Shown piece by piece: positions 25,086 through 33,370 of a DNA stretch of 48,959 nt. How positions within the stretch are numbered: position 1 is the first letter of the stretch; each line of letters starts with the position of its first letter. The notes below the pieces were generated by a model. That model saw nothing but the letters and a program-made list of their open reading frames with translations, ran no database searches and was not told where the DNA came from. The translations under genes were made by a program, and so were the position numbers. Origin of the DNA: a virus. The stretch covers positions 1-48,959 of IMG/VR virus record IMGVR_UViG_3300048780_000061; one strand, given 5' to 3'.

Positions 25086-26752
25086 TTCAAAATATCTTCC
25101 GCGAGTTTTGATGGTATCACAGTCCGCTTTACCCCATCAATCCATATTTCTTGCTCTTGGTCTGGTGGTCTATGGCTCCAAAATTGAATAACTGGATACG
25201 GGCTTTTATCTGGATTTTCCTGTTTCGAGCAATCCATCGGGGAGTACAAATCAATGAAATCATGCAGGGCTACCGCGCTTAAAGTGGGTAGCTCTGCGAA
25301 TTGCTGGGGATATTCGTTCTTTCCAGATTTGACGTAATCATTGAACTTCATTTTGGTCTTTTGCTCAACCAGTTCGCGGGTTCTGGCGTAAAGTCCAAGA
25401 TGATAAACCTCCGGGTGGCCCCTCATACCTTCATCGGGGCATGAGAATGGTAGTGCGTTTTCACAAGCAATTTTCCAGTTCCATATTGCCGGATGCCGTT
25501 TGGCAAGCGACTCGAAAGACTCATACCGCAACATCGGCTTTCCGTTCTTGAAAAACGTCTCTGGAAATACCGGCGCTGTGAAAATGCAATCAGCGTCCCA
25601 ATGGGCAACGTAGTCAGCGTCGGGACACCATTCGTCCGAACGGCATTTCTGCATCAGGTGCCAGAGCATCCCCTTGCCCTTCCATTCGTAACCGCTCTTT
25701 ACAGTGACGTTTTCAATTCCAACCTGACTGATTATTTCACGAAGCGCGTGAACATCTTTGGTTGGAACAAGAATCGTAACGCCAGAGAATCCGATGGCGA
25801 ATTTCTTTATTGATCGCAGACAATACTCCAAATAGGAAAAATCATTCGCATAGGTAACTATGAAGATGCGAACCTTCTTTGCTGGAATTGACGCCACAGG
25901 AACGATTGGCGCTGCTTCCGCTGAAACCGCTTTCGGTTCCGGCCCCTTCCAATCGCTCTTGATTTGATGAACGCCAACAATCTTGCCCTCGGTCAACCAT
26001 TGCTTCCGCTCATCCTCAGAACACAGGATATTGCCATACCCGGAATAAATTGATTCTAGGCTGACGACATGCTGGTAAGAGTTTTCCTTGAACTCATTCC
26101 AAAGTTGAATCCCAATCTCGTAATCCCAAGTCTTTTGTGTTTTCGACAGTTCAATGTATTGCTGTGGCGTCCCCAAAACTTCCGGGAATATTTTCAACAG
26201 CCAATCCAGTCGGTAGATGGCAAAAGCACCATTTGGGAAAATGCACGACGGCCTCTGCTCCGCAAGGTGGCTTGTGCCGCAAACCGATAGCGGCATTATC
26301 CGATTGCCAACTGACTTGGAAAGAAGCTCCTCAAATCCTTGTGCCGCTTTGCGGTTAAAAGAACACGGATTGAAAACAACCATTGACCCACCCATGATTG
26401 CGCTTGGATTCTTGGAAAGAAATTCCTGCCAGATAATGTCGTCCCATCCAGCAACATTCACGCGACAGTCATGTTCGAGTATCATTACATGGGTGTATCC
26501 CCTGTTTGCAGCAATGCGAAGTCCCAAAAAGAACACTAAATTGTTTACTGCCGTCCGGTTCTTTTCGGTCTTGGCGATTTCAACGTCACCGCTCAGCTTG
26601 AACACCACCGGCCATTCCGCACTGTAATTGTGGTCGGAATAAATGATGAGTTCGTGCTTGGCTGGAAAGTTCCGCATGTTGGCAAGGAAAGCAGACGCCC
26701 TCACCAATTTGGGCGGTGCAAGATACATCAGGATGCCTAGCTTTTCGTTCAT
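25082..26752 (-). CDS. two-domain glycosyltransferase-like protein
   Basis: 556 residues from the ATG that overlaps the upstream stop. The N-terminal domain (about 1-260) is GT-A-like: a Rossmann start GILMYLAPPKLVRASAFL, and an EHDCR acidic motif at about 93-97. The second domain (about 290-550) starts KVRIFIVTYANDFSYLEYCLRS, a classic GT-A strand-helix, and has a DADCIF DxD-type metal site near residue 385. Such enzymes move sugars from nucleotide donors. Two tandem domains suggest two successive transfers. Because the gene is in the scaffold operon, virion or host-surface glycosylation is plausible; it is inference. Confidence 0.75.
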   Translation of the reverse strand: MNEKLGILMYLAPPKLVRASAFLANMRNFPAKHELIIYSDHNYSAEWPVVFKLSGDVEIAKTEKNRTAVNNLVFFLGLRIAANRGYTHVMILEHDCRVNVAGWDDIIWQEFLSKNPSAIMGGSMVVFNPCSFNRKAAQGFEELLSKSVGNRIMPLSVCGTSHLAEQRPSCIFPNGAFAIYRLDWLLKIFPEVLGTPQQYIELSKTQKTWDYEIGIQLWNEFKENSYQHVVSLESIYSGYGNILCSEDERKQWLTEGKIVGVHQIKSDWKGPEPKAVSAEAAPIVPVASIPAKKVRIFIVTYANDFSYLEYCLRSIKKFAIGFSGVTILVPTKDVHALREIISQVGIENVTVKSGYEWKGKGMLWHLMQKCRSDEWCPDADYVAHWDADCIFTAPVFPETFFKNGKPMLRYESFESLAKRHPAIWNWKIACENALPFSCPDEGMRGHPEVYHLGLYARTRELVEQKTKMKFNDYVKSGKNEYPQQFAELPTLSAVALHDFIDLYSPMDCSKQENPDKSPYPVIQFWSHRPPDQEQEIWIDGVKRTVIPSKLAEDILK

Positions 26753-26922
26753 AATGAAGCCAACCAAATGCAAAATCTGTTAATCAAAGCCTCGCCGCGT
26801 AGATGTCGTTCGTAATGCACGGTATGACCATCGTGAATCTTGTAATACTTGAAAAATAAACACCACGGAAGCCGATGTTTTTCCTGTTCCCAAATTACTT
26901 TGTGTGAGTAATGTTCGTTCAT
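26749..26922 (-). CDS. 57-aa aromatic peptide
   Basis: Short gene whose TGA overlaps the glycosyltransferase start (ATGA), which fixes that start at 26752. The sequence is rich in His, Trp and Tyr (KVIWEQEKHRLPWCLFFKYY, then VHYERHLRGEALINRF), looking like a small folded protein rather than a shadow frame. No family recognised. Confidence 0.5.
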   Translation of the reverse strand: MNEHYSHKVIWEQEKHRLPWCLFFKYYKIHDGHTVHYERHLRGEALINRFCIWLASL

Positions 26923-26936
26923 TTTTCAGGACAAGG

Positions 26937-27134
26937 CTATTTCTTCCTTGCGATTAGAAAAAAATTATAGCCCGTTATATCAAAATCATTACAATCGGGC
27001 AGTAAAACCTCTGGATGCGTCAATTTTATGATTGCACTGGCCGACCCAATTCCCCCCAACATTAAGGGTCGCCTTTCCAGAAATTCAGCAAGCAAATATG
27101 GAGACTGACATTTCGATCTGTTTTTCTTAGGCAT
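26937..27134 (-). CDS. unknown 65-aa protein
   Basis: Basic N-terminus (MPKKNRSKCQSPYLLAEFLERRP) followed by a hydrophobic stretch. It fits the same minus-strand operon with 14- and 18-base gaps to its neighbours. No recognisable domain; real but unassigned. Confidence 0.45.
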   Translation of the reverse strand: MPKKNRSKCQSPYLLAEFLERRPLMLGGIGSASAIIKLTHPEVLLPDCNDFDITGYNFFLIARKK

Positions 27135-27152
27135 AGTGGCAAACCTCTTTCA

Positions 27153-27425
27153 TCAGTTGCTCGCCGGTTCGACAGGTTTTGGTTGAGCAAGAACCACCAC
27201 GTTTTGGTGCTGAAATAGTTTGCCCGTTGTGCTGCAAGGCGCATTCGGGCTTCTCACATCGCTGCACGGAAGGTAGAATTGCTCGCCCATTACAAGGTCG
27301 GTCATCTGGAATTTGCGGCAGCGCGGCAATGCCCCAAGTCGGTCGCCTTCCTCAACGGCTATAAAGTGGGCGCAATCTTTGCAGAACGGCATCGGTGGTT
27401 TGGGGGGCGAGGTTTGTTTAGCCAT
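27153..27425 (-). CDS. small Cys-rich protein
   Basis: 90 residues with FCKDCAHF near residue 14 and further Cys at about 36, 54 and 63, a possible zinc-binding fold (CxxC start). The beginning and end are Pro/Lys rich. The leader AATAATTT precedes the ATG, 3 bases after the HNH stop. Function unknown. Confidence 0.55.
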   Translation of the reverse strand: MAKQTSPPKPPMPFCKDCAHFIAVEEGDRLGALPRCRKFQMTDLVMGEQFYLPCSDVRSPNAPCSTTGKLFQHQNVVVLAQPKPVEPASN

Positions 27426-27428
27426 AAA

Positions 27429-27872
27429 TTATTTAGGGGTTTGATTTTGCTCGGTTTCTTTTGCCGCTTTGACGACAACTTTTCTGACCCACCTGAGAAA
27501 CCACCGCTCGCCAGCAAGAACAGACGCCGTTCGAGCAGCTTTCCATTCTTCAAAAGACAGGGTTATTTTAACTATTTTATCACATTCTTGGAAGTTTTCC
27601 GGCTGTTCTCGATGTCTTAATTTCATGTGGCATGACTTGCAAAGCCACAGGATTTCGTTGGTAACGTAATTAACATGATGCCCCTCTAGGTTCTCGGAAT
27701 TAACCCCGCAGCCTTCGCAAGAGATGGCAGACTTCGGTTTTTTCGCTCTTACCAAGTAACAAATTAACGATGCTGACGCGCCATATTTTCCAGCCACATC
27801 GTTGTAAGAATACCCGTCTTGAAGCATCTGGCGGATTTCTTTTTCGTGATCTCTCAATTTCGATTTGTTCAT
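27429..27872 (-). CDS. HNH endonuclease with N-terminal helix-turn-helix
   Basis: 147 residues. Residues 8-45 form a helix-turn-helix of the Helix-turn-helix resolvase type (EIRQMLQDGYSYNDVAGKYGASASLI). The HNH core follows: CEGCG at 52-56, LEGHHVNY at 62-69, and LCKSCHMKLRHREQ at about 77-90, with paired Cys for zinc and His for catalysis. Most such phage genes are stand-alone homing endonucleases. It is the first gene of the scaffold operon and is divergent from the capsid gene. Confidence 0.85.
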   Translation of the reverse strand: MNKSKLRDHEKEIRQMLQDGYSYNDVAGKYGASASLICYLVRAKKPKSAISCEGCGVNSENLEGHHVNYVTNEILWLCKSCHMKLRHREQPENFQECDKIVKITLSFEEWKAARTASVLAGERWFLRWVRKVVVKAAKETEQNQTPK

Positions 27873-27919
27873 CTACTTGGACTAATTTACCAGCAAGAAC
27901 CAGAAACGCAAGCACAAAT

Positions 27920-28063
27920 TTGACATTTTCTTTCCGCGAGATTATTGCTCCATCAGCGATTGAAACTGTCACCCCCGGAGAAATCCGGCAGCGCGGGTGA
28001 AACCAACCGAAACTACGGTGGTATTGGTTGGACAAAGTGATTCGGAAAACTACAAACCGAATC
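27920..28063 (+). promoter_or_regulatory. major capsid promoter and leader stem-loop
   Basis: TTGACA at 27920-27925, a 17-base spacer and TATTGC at 27943-27948 point toward the capsid gene, leaving a leader of roughly 190 bases. The leader has a perfect 7-bp hairpin, GATTCGG 28039-28045 and CCGAATC 28057-28063, and a CCAACC/GGTTGG pair just before it. The long leader is unlike the leaderless starts elsewhere and could protect or regulate a highly expressed mRNA. Confidence 0.4.
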
Positions 28064-28140
28064 GGGGGTCACTTCCCCAACGCAACCGAAAAACGTCAGT
28101 CAACAATCACGCACAATTAACAATCAACACATAAAATCAA

Positions 28141-29712
28141 ATGCCACTCAGCACTAGCCAATGCCAACAATTCCACTCGTATTTAGGCGCACGTCCGTAT
28201 CCCTGGGACAAGAAAATCTCCGAAGATCGTTTCCCGCAGGAGTTCATCTACGCCGGGATGTACTCAACCAAAAAATGGGATTCTTTCACCGAAACCCAAC
28301 ATTTGTGGGAGCAAGTCCACGTTGCCCGCGCGAATGATCCTGGCATGTGGTCGCAGTTCTTTGCCGACCCCTGCTTGGGTGCGCCCTGCGCGATGAACAT
28401 TCGCTACATCGGCCATGGTGTGACGCAGAAGAAATTCGGGCGTTACCGTCAGGAATACCGTTCATCGGTATTCTGCCTTGACCAGTTGAACACGATTGAG
28501 GAAGCCCCGCGCAAGCTGGACATCATCGTCAAGGGTTACAAGAACATCCCCGAAGAAGTCGCTGGCGGGTTCATCCGTCAACTGTCTTTGGTCAACGCTG
28601 GCACGACTGCCGAAGGCGGCGGTTTATGGTTGACTGGTGTGACCGATGCTTCCGGCAACCCTGTTGCGATTGATATGGACCCGGCGATGCTCGCCGTCAG
28701 CGCAGGTGGCGCGGCTGGCACAGTCAACGGTCTGTTCATCAATCTCAATGCGATTGGCGGTTTGGATGCACTGGTTACGGCGGGTAGTATTACTGCCGCG
28801 ACAACGGCTGGTCTTTTGGCCAATATGGGACAACTGAGCATGGAATATCTGGCCAACCAGCAGGAAGATTTGGCACTCGCCGGTTATCACAATCAAAAGA
28901 TGGCCGTGAACGGCAAGTTTGAAATCACGATGGATGGCACGACTTCGCGGCTGCTGACGGCTGCGAATCCCGCCCTGACCGCGCTTTACAAGGCGTCGGA
29001 CTTCACCAAGGCTGGTGAGTTCTACGGCTTGGGCGTTGCTGCGGGCTGTGGTGACTGGCTGTTCAAGCGCGACAACATGCAGATGCGCTTCCGTTTCCGG
29101 TCGGACTTGGACGGCAAGACGCTTGCTGGTGGCGCACTTACCCGCGCTGTGTGGGTTGAGCAGATTCAGCCGTTTCAAAATGTGCCGGCTACGTTCGGCC
29201 TCAAACCCCTTCCGAATCCGCAATGGAAATCGGCTCCAATCCGCATTTACCACTGCTACAATCGCGATGCCCGAGAGATTTATGTGGGCGACATTACCAG
29301 CGTCAATTCCGAAATGAAGTTCGGTCTGGCGCGGTCGTTCATGGGCAAGTGGACATGGAAACACCCCGACCTGTTCAACGCGACCGATCCCGGCACTGGC
29401 ACGGTCTGCCAATACGACAACGTGAAGCAGAACATGGGTTTCTTCCTCGGCGAATATGACCTTGGCTGCAAAACGATCTATCCGAACATCGAACGCTGGT
29501 TCATGGCGCTTGGTGAGGCCACGCCTTACGTCCGCCGTCCGAACACGGTCACGCCGTCCGCTTACCCGACGAGCGCATCGGATTATCAGGACTTGGTTGC
29601 GTACAATCAGCACTGCGCTGACAACCCGCAAATCTGGTCGCCGTATGATGTGAGCGAGAACCCGGATGGGACGCCGAACACGAATCCGTGGAGCACCTAC
29701 GGTTACGCATAA
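28141..29712 (+). CDS. major capsid protein candidate
   Basis: 523 residues. Well-ordered, moderate length, no low complexity, with the tone of HK97-fold capsids: an N-terminal arm, central LDQLNTIEEAPRKLDIIV, a long Ala/Gly-rich helical region (DPAMLAVSAGGAAGTVNG...), then the DREIYVGDITSVNSEMKFGLARSF and EYDLGCKTIYP segments. It stands alone on its own promoter and is followed by a strong hairpin and a small acidic protein, as expected of a highly expressed capsid gene. Assignment by context and style. Confidence 0.75.
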   Translation: MPLSTSQCQQFHSYLGARPYPWDKKISEDRFPQEFIYAGMYSTKKWDSFTETQHLWEQVHVARANDPGMWSQFFADPCLGAPCAMNIRYIGHGVTQKKFGRYRQEYRSSVFCLDQLNTIEEAPRKLDIIVKGYKNIPEEVAGGFIRQLSLVNAGTTAEGGGLWLTGVTDASGNPVAIDMDPAMLAVSAGGAAGTVNGLFINLNAIGGLDALVTAGSITAATTAGLLANMGQLSMEYLANQQEDLALAGYHNQKMAVNGKFEITMDGTTSRLLTAANPALTALYKASDFTKAGEFYGLGVAAGCGDWLFKRDNMQMRFRFRSDLDGKTLAGGALTRAVWVEQIQPFQNVPATFGLKPLPNPQWKSAPIRIYHCYNRDAREIYVGDITSVNSEMKFGLARSFMGKWTWKHPDLFNATDPGTGTVCQYDNVKQNMGFFLGEYDLGCKTIYPNIERWFMALGEATPYVRRPNTVTPSAYPTSASDYQDLVAYNQHCADNPQIWSPYDVSENPDGTPNTNPWSTYGYA

Positions 29713-29725
29713 GCGCCGGTCAACA

Positions 29726-29762
29726 TTTGGGCGGGTTTGGAGCAATCCAAGCCCGCCCCAAA
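29726..29762 (+). terminator. strong hairpin after the capsid gene
   Basis: A 13-bp stem (29729-29741 with 29746-29758, one G-U pair) capped by a GCAA tetraloop and extended by three more pairs after a bulged C. No U-run follows on the plus strand, so it may stabilise or partly attenuate the mRNA rather than stop it, lowering expression of the next gene. Confidence 0.55.
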
Positions 29763-29775
29763 ACCAATATAAAAT

Positions 29776-30024
29776 ATGACCGACCAAAACCAAACTCCAC
29801 CCGAAGCCGCTGGTGATTCGCTCGCCGCTGCCGGGGCTGACTCAAAAACCATTTCTGTTCCAGCCGATCTGTTGCCAGAAGCTAAACCGGGTGATACCTT
29901 CAAGGTGCAATCGGTTGCTGATGGCAATGTGATGCTGGAACTTCAACCCGGCGAATCAGGCGAGGAAGATTGGGGCAAAGGTTTGCAGGAAGCCGCGCCA
30001 CGAACCGATGAAGGGATGATGTAA
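29776..30024 (+). CDS. small acidic capsid-adjacent protein with scaffold-like tail
   Basis: 82 residues. Pro/Ala-rich start, a compact beta segment (SKTISVPADLLPEAKPGDTF, then VQSVADGNVMLELQPG) and the end GEEDWGKGLQEAAP, nearly identical to the end of the scaffold candidate (EEDWGTGLTKAV). The shared tail points to a common partner in the head. It could be a decoration protein, a protease inhibitor or an assembly chaperone. Starts after a TATAAAAT leader. Confidence 0.6.
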   Translation: MTDQNQTPPEAAGDSLAAAGADSKTISVPADLLPEAKPGDTFKVQSVADGNVMLELQPGESGEEDWGKGLQEAAPRTDEGMM

Positions 30025-30026
30025 TT

Positions 30027-30455
30027 ATGTCAATGACACTTGTAGCACTACCACAAATCACGCCGCCGCCGACACGCGCAAGCAATAATGCGCTGTTGCA
30101 GGACATAGCGGTATTATCCGCTCTCAACCCGAAGGAGCGTTTGGCGCTAGCTGTTTATTTCAGGGCGAAAGAATTGGCCAATGACACCAGTTCGCCACTG
30201 ACCAATTATAACCCTGCGGTTGCCGGTGATGTCACCGCGCTGGTTCAGGATGCCAAAACCGTGATGGGCAGCATCCCGGTTGGCGACCTTGCCATTGTTG
30301 CGCTGGCCATTGATTGGGCGAACTGCAAAGCTGTTTATGCGGCGTTGCCGTCTGACGTGGATACCCTACGGGGTTTGTTGGGGCATCTGGCTCGCCGGGA
30401 CGATGATGAACTGCGCCGGATTTTGCTCTATCTGCGCCTCGAAATTGGGGAATAA
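30027..30455 (+). CDS. small repeat protein, first of three
   Basis: 142 residues, helical. The ALNPKERLALAVYFRAKEL segment (about 32-50) resembles the DRLSPRD/NPKER motif that recurs in the next two genes. The C-terminal part (DVDTLRGLLGHLARRDDDELRRILLYLRLE) is another helical unit. Neck or head accessory role is possible but unproven. Confidence 0.55.
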   Translation: MSMTLVALPQITPPPTRASNNALLQDIAVLSALNPKERLALAVYFRAKELANDTSSPLTNYNPAVAGDVTALVQDAKTVMGSIPVGDLAIVALAIDWANCKAVYAALPSDVDTLRGLLGHLARRDDDELRRILLYLRLEIGE

Positions 30456-30461
30456 CGAATT

Positions 30462-30950
30462 ATGACCGCTGCCACCTTGCTTGCGGGTGCGCTGGCAGGA
30501 GGCGCGGACGAGTTAAGCCCGCGTGACTGCTGGCTGTGCTTGGCGTATCTCTACTCGACTGGCAATTCCGCTCAAATACAGATTGACGCCGCCATTGCCG
30601 CCGGTTGTGACAGGCTCTCAGATGGCGACATTGAAAAGTGTCTGGCTTACATGCTGACCAGCGGGTCATCTCCCGTTCCTGGGCCTGTGAACCTGATACC
30701 AGCAGGGGCTCACTACAATGATTGGGCGTATGATGTCTCAAATCTCCTCCAACCGGGGGGAACCTACAAACTAACTTGGGGCACAAACGAGTTGGATTTT
30801 TCCTATGGTAATTCTGTAACGATAGGGAACCCTGGCGCCGGACAAACATCTACATTCACTTATCCTCAAATCGGTGGTCCTGCCGATTTGGATGAAATAG
30901 GAGCTGTTAGCGCAGGTCTGCCCGTCACCGCAACCATCTACGCAATCTAA
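30462..30950 (+). CDS. small repeat protein, second of three
   Basis: 162 residues. Two copies of a helical unit: ELSPRDCWLCLAYLYSTG (about 23-40) and AAIAAGCDRLSDGDIEKCLAYMLTSG (about 44-69). The second half is a beta-rich domain (PVNLIPAGAHYNDWAYDVSN..., then YTYPQIGG-like strands) of unknown fold. It may be a fibre base or head decoration component. Confidence 0.55.
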   Translation: MTAATLLAGALAGGADELSPRDCWLCLAYLYSTGNSAQIQIDAAIAAGCDRLSDGDIEKCLAYMLTSGSSPVPGPVNLIPAGAHYNDWAYDVSNLLQPGGTYKLTWGTNELDFSYGNSVTIGNPGAGQTSTFTYPQIGGPADLDEIGAVSAGLPVTATIYAI

Positions 30951-30967
30951 TTTAACACCAAACTATT

Positions 30968-31213
30968 ATGGATGCTCAAACTACACTTAATGCGGCGATT
31001 GCCGCCGGATACGACAGACTCTCGCCGCGCGATGTCATGCTCTGTGCCCTGTATGGTGCAAGCAATGGGGGCGGTGGTAATGGCGGCTGGACGCACGGCG
31101 CAGGCTCTCCAATCGCCAACGGGATTTCGACCACAAATTACGGCATTTACACGAACGACACAGACGGCACGTTTTGGACGGTATCAAACGGGGTCTGGAT
31201 TGAAGAAGTTTAA
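30968..31213 (+). CDS. small repeat protein, third of three
   Basis: 81 residues. AAIAAGYDRLSPRDVMLCALYGAS near the N-terminus is the same unit as in the upstream protein. A Gly-rich linker leads to a GIYTNDTDGTFWTVSNGVWIEEV end like the ends of the 72- and 253-aa proteins. This links the repeat family with the beta-rich end module in a single chain. Confidence 0.55.
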   Translation: MDAQTTLNAAIAAGYDRLSPRDVMLCALYGASNGGGGNGGWTHGAGSPIANGISTTNYGIYTNDTDGTFWTVSNGVWIEEV

Positions 31214-31216
31214 TTT

Positions 31217-33370
31217 ATGAAAAACCTACTCACAGCCCTATTTTTGACAGTGGCGATCACCTGCTTTGCCGGAGTTAATCCGGTATTGCAAAACCCATAC
31301 ACCACGAATAATCAGGCTGCTGCCGATGCTCACGTTACAGCCATCGCCGGAAATGGCGGTCTCTCCAACAACACCTATACCACCAGCAGCCAAACTGTGG
31401 CGGATAACTATGTGAAGAATCTGGTGGGAACATTAACCAACAGCAGCGGGGTCATCTTCACCAACATTCAGTTTCAGTTCACCAATAGGTTGAACGGAGG
31501 TGGTTTTCCAGTATATTATACAAATCATTGGGCAAGTTATATTCAGATTCAGGGACTGGTTGCCACACTTACTGGAAATGACTATAACAATGCGGGGATT
31601 GTTACTTATGGAGTAACCGGGCGATGGGCAAAAACTAATTCAGTTCAAGCTGCTGCAATTACAGGCGGAACGATTAACATTGATACCATACCCACTTTTG
31701 GCGTGTACACCAATGAGGTATTTTGGTTTGGGGCACCCAGTGGTGCTTATGGGGTAATTCAATATGCCGGTGAAATTCAGTGGGTGATTGGTGGAGGGGG
31801 TGGTGGCGGGAGCAGTTATGTTCTCACAACGAATGCACTGGCTGCACTTGCTCAACCTCTACCAGTCAACATCAGCGGCTCCGCAGCCACGGCAGGCTAC
31901 GCCACCATCAGCGGCTCCGCAGCCACGGCGATGAGCCTTTCCAAAGTGTACTCTGGTATAAATGTGGCATTTGTGGATTGTATAAATGGAAGTAATTCAG
32001 TTGCGCAGCTTGGAAATGAAACATATCCGTTTAGAGATTTCTCGAACGCGGTGGCGGCAATTGCTTCTGGGGGTGTTGTTGTTTTGACACCAGGCCAGTC
32101 GAATTTGATTGGGAGCCTTGTGTCAATCTCCAATGACATCACGATAATTGGATGTGGAGCTTGGGTTGTCAACACAAACACGTCCGCCTCATCAATTTTC
32201 GACGTGAAGGGATTCAATACAGTTTTTACAATTATTGGCGGGGCTTATATGTCTATGGGCGGAAATAGCTATGGAACTCAGTTAGGAGTCGATTCCACCA
32301 ACGGTGACATTAAGCTTTACAATGCTAACTTTTTTGGGGTAACAGATGGAATGCAGTTCGGTGGTCGGTCGAACCACGTTTATGCCGTTGGCTGTGATTG
32401 CGAATCTTATTGGGACACGTCGAATGGTGGAAATCCTACGGATAGTGGATTATTTCAAAGCTGTAAATTCCATTCAAAGGCGGACCCGGCTCACAGTAAT
32501 CCCAATGGGACTGAACTAGACTGCGTTTCTCATACTGGCGGTAGTTGGAAATATCAAGCCTGTGATTTTTGGTCGTCAAATGCCGTGACAATAAACTTTG
32601 GAATTTTGAATGGTGGGGCGACTATTGAATTAGACAACTGCTCGCTGGAAATTGGCAGCACGAACTCGGGGGCAGCAATCCTGTTGTTTTACTCCCCCCT
32701 CCCACCAGCCGGAGCGATAACCATATTTAATAATAGCACCGTCAACGGCCAACTCTACAACGGGACCTATGTCGATGGTTTCCTTACGAATACCGGGGTT
32801 CCCTCAATTCTGTCTCCGGTCATGTCTCCAAACGTGACTTCATTCGCCGGCACGTTTTATTCGTTGACTATATCTGGTTCAACCAACGCATCAGTCAACA
32901 TCGCCCCCTATCTTCCGGGCCCTAGCTTTGGTCAGCCAAATGTTTATGTTTGGACAAACTCGGCTGGAATATGCGTAGTTTCCAATGACCCTGGAGCCAG
33001 TGGCTTTTACATAGTGGAAAGAACAAACGATATTAACCAACAAACAGGGAACGTTTTACTGGTATCCACAATTCAGCAGGCGTCAACCCCTCCTTGGGGT
33101 AATTTGTCCGACTACACAGACGCAGCCAGTGACACCAATGTTTTTATTTTTCCCTCCGCTCTGCAATATATTCCGGCTTGTTCAGTCGGAACTAACTTCA
33201 CCGGCAACGGCTCCGGGCTGACCAACATCACTTCACTGTCAACGGTTACGGGCATCCACTATGTATCCAGTTTGACGTTCAGCAACATCCTGACCGGCTA
33301 CATGCTTGGGACAAATGCGCTTAACCAGCCGGTAATGTGGGCAGTTTCAACCAACATCATTACCTACTGA
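31217..33370 (+). CDS. secreted beta-helix tail-spike-like protein
   Basis: 717 residues. Sec signal peptide MKNLLTALFLTVAITCFAG. The first 90 residues hold repeated NPYTTNNQAAADAHV/NTYTTSSQTVADNYV units. From about 255 to 560 the sequence has the YPFRDFSNAVAAIASGG..VVLTPG start and short regular rungs of a right-handed beta-helix, like tail spikes and pectate-lyase folds. FTGNGSGLTNI near residue 665 is a common phage fibre motif. A glycan-binding or -degrading spike is likely, but no catalytic residues are evident and export by a signal peptide is odd. Confidence 0.7.
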   Translation: MKNLLTALFLTVAITCFAGVNPVLQNPYTTNNQAAADAHVTAIAGNGGLSNNTYTTSSQTVADNYVKNLVGTLTNSSGVIFTNIQFQFTNRLNGGGFPVYYTNHWASYIQIQGLVATLTGNDYNNAGIVTYGVTGRWAKTNSVQAAAITGGTINIDTIPTFGVYTNEVFWFGAPSGAYGVIQYAGEIQWVIGGGGGGGSSYVLTTNALAALAQPLPVNISGSAATAGYATISGSAATAMSLSKVYSGINVAFVDCINGSNSVAQLGNETYPFRDFSNAVAAIASGGVVVLTPGQSNLIGSLVSISNDITIIGCGAWVVNTNTSASSIFDVKGFNTVFTIIGGAYMSMGGNSYGTQLGVDSTNGDIKLYNANFFGVTDGMQFGGRSNHVYAVGCDCESYWDTSNGGNPTDSGLFQSCKFHSKADPAHSNPNGTELDCVSHTGGSWKYQACDFWSSNAVTINFGILNGGATIELDNCSLEIGSTNSGAAILLFYSPLPPAGAITIFNNSTVNGQLYNGTYVDGFLTNTGVPSILSPVMSPNVTSFAGTFYSLTISGSTNASVNIAPYLPGPSFGQPNVYVWTNSAGICVVSNDPGASGFYIVERTNDINQQTGNVLLVSTIQQASTPPWGNLSDYTDAASDTNVFIFPSALQYIPACSVGTNFTGNGSGLTNITSLSTVTGIHYVSSLTFSNILTGYMLGTNALNQPVMWAVSTNIITY
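31871..31929 (+). repeat. tandem 23-bp direct repeat in the spike gene
   Basis: An identical 23-bp unit at 31871-31893 and 31907-31929 encodes two copies of ISGSAATA, a linker before the beta-helix domain. It could arise by slippage and vary in number between related phages. Confidence 0.7.

Noticed and set aside
28624-29793. A 389-codon minus-strand ORF opposite the capsid gene
   Set aside because: Arg/His/Val-rich shadow of the capsid coding strand, with no domain and no promoter or leader.
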